7,425 nucleotides of DNA from positions 1 to 7,425 of the forward strand of contig JAQBVK010000117.1 in the NCBI GenBank assembly GCA_027623585.1, written 5' to 3'. The position numbers were made by a program, and so were the translations under genes. Under the pieces are notes generated by a model. That model saw only the letters and a program-made list of their open reading frames with translations. It had not been told where the DNA came from and did no database searches. Within the stretch, counting starts at the first letter, position 1. Every line of letters starts with the position of its first letter. Below are positions 7,232 through 7,425 of the stretch, piece after piece. The stretch comes from Planctomycetota bacterium (GTDB lineage: Bacteria; Planctomycetota; UBA1135).

Positions 7232-7243
7232 GGGCTTAAGATA
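7215..7243 (+). promoter_or_regulatory. Putative tRNA-Pro promoter, with its -10 shared by elbB
   Basis: CCGACA (7215-7220), a 16-bp spacer, then TAAGAT (7237-7242); transcription would start a few bases before the mature tRNA at 7254. Each box matches the sigma-70 consensus at 4 of 6 positions. The same AT patch reads TATCTT on the minus strand (7243-7238), 6 nt before the elbB GTG. Inferred, with moderate to low support. Confidence 0.35.
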
Positions 7244-7253
7244 GCGGCCGGTT

Positions 7254-7330
7254 CGGGGAGTACCTCAGTCTGGCAGAGGATGATCTTTGGGTGGTCACCG
7301 TCGCGGGTTCGAATCCCGCCTCCCCGACCA
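7254..7330 (+). tRNA. tRNA-Pro, anticodon UGG
   Basis: The full cloverleaf can be folded by eye. The acceptor stem CGGGGAG/CTCCCCG has seven pairs, including the C1-G72 typical of tRNA-Pro, with discriminator A73 and an encoded CCA. The D-stem is CCTC/GAGG. The anticodon stem TGATC/GGTCA contains one T-G pair, and its loop TTTGGGT puts anticodon TGG at 7288-7290 with G37 after it. The variable loop is CCGTC and the T-arm is GCGGG-TTCGAAT-CCCGC. The 77-nt length is normal. Anticodon UGG can read all or most CCN codons. No T-rich terminator follows; a repeat copy begins 10 nt downstream. Confidence 0.98.
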
Positions 7331-7340
7331 CACACCCCTC

Positions 7341-7368
7341 ACGGAATCTGGCCCCCTTGGTTGGAGTG
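7341..7368 (+). repeat. Repeat copy 3, downstream of tRNA-Pro
   Basis: ACGGAATCTGGCCCCCTTG followed by GTTGGAGTG. It is identical to copy 2 for 19 bases and matches it at 25 of 28. It begins 10 nt after the tRNA CCA end. If it is an element end, the body lies to the right, outside the window; no inverted partner is seen before 7425. Confidence 0.85.
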
Positions 7369-7376
7369 CACTCCAA
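7361..7376. promoter_or_regulatory. 16-bp palindrome resembling a MerR-family operator
   Basis: TTGGAGTGCACTCCAA is perfectly symmetric around 7368/7369. MerR-family operators often have this look (for example ZntR sites with CTGGAGTCGACTCCAG) and lie between -35 and -10. TTGGTT at 7357 could be a poor -35; no convincing -10 is seen at the expected 19-20 bp. The flanking CCCTTGG (7354-7360) and CCAAGGG (7373-7379) could pair instead, so an RNA hairpin is the other reading. The left half overlaps repeat copy 3. Confidence 0.35.
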
Positions 7377-7425
7377 GGGATCGGGTAACTTCGGTCGCCG
7401 CAGTGCGTGGATCGGTCAGCAGAGC

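Noticed and set aside
7403..7425. Start of a further gene (GTG at 7403 or 7407) at the right edge
   Set aside because: Only 6-8 codons are available, with no clear ribosome binding site and no recognisable protein sequence; it cannot be supported.

Overview
The window is from a GC-rich bacterial chromosome. It holds five protein genes and one tRNA gene, all packed closely, with no gene-free stretch over 300 bases. Several genes lack a clear Shine-Dalgarno site or start with GTG. That, with the isolated fusA, would fit a group such as Planctomycetota, but this is only a guess; the sequence alone does not fix the taxon.

Layout. Minus strand, 3592 to the left edge: fusA (elongation factor G), then a divergent Tex-family RNA-binding protein that runs off the window. 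Plus strand, 3701-4642: homoserine kinase (thrB), divergent from fusA. 4643-4801: a 159-bp element with inverted ends that fills almost the whole gap between convergent thrB and the next operon. Minus strand, 7231-4811: elbB (DJ-1/PfpI family), then 12 bp later a gene for a protein like PTS enzyme I with several altered PEP-site residues. Plus strand, 7254-7330: tRNA-Pro(UGG). From 7341: a third copy of the element end, running directly into a perfect 16-bp palindrome at 7361-7376 that resembles a MerR-family operator.

fusA and the Tex-like gene link translation with RNA metabolism. thrB belongs to threonine synthesis. elbB and the enzyme I-like gene are probably co-transcribed, but their joint role is unknown.

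The signals most worth a second look are: (1) the repeat family ACGGAATCTGGCCCCCTTG, whose three copies each start 0-10 nt after the 3' end of a gene and point the same way as that gene; (2) the enzyme I-like protein that keeps its phospho-histidine but has lost several PEP-site residues; (3) the Tex-like protein with eroded hallmark motifs; (4) -10-like hexamers 5-6 nt ahead of the thrB and elbB starts, which suggest leaderless and possibly bidirectional transcription.
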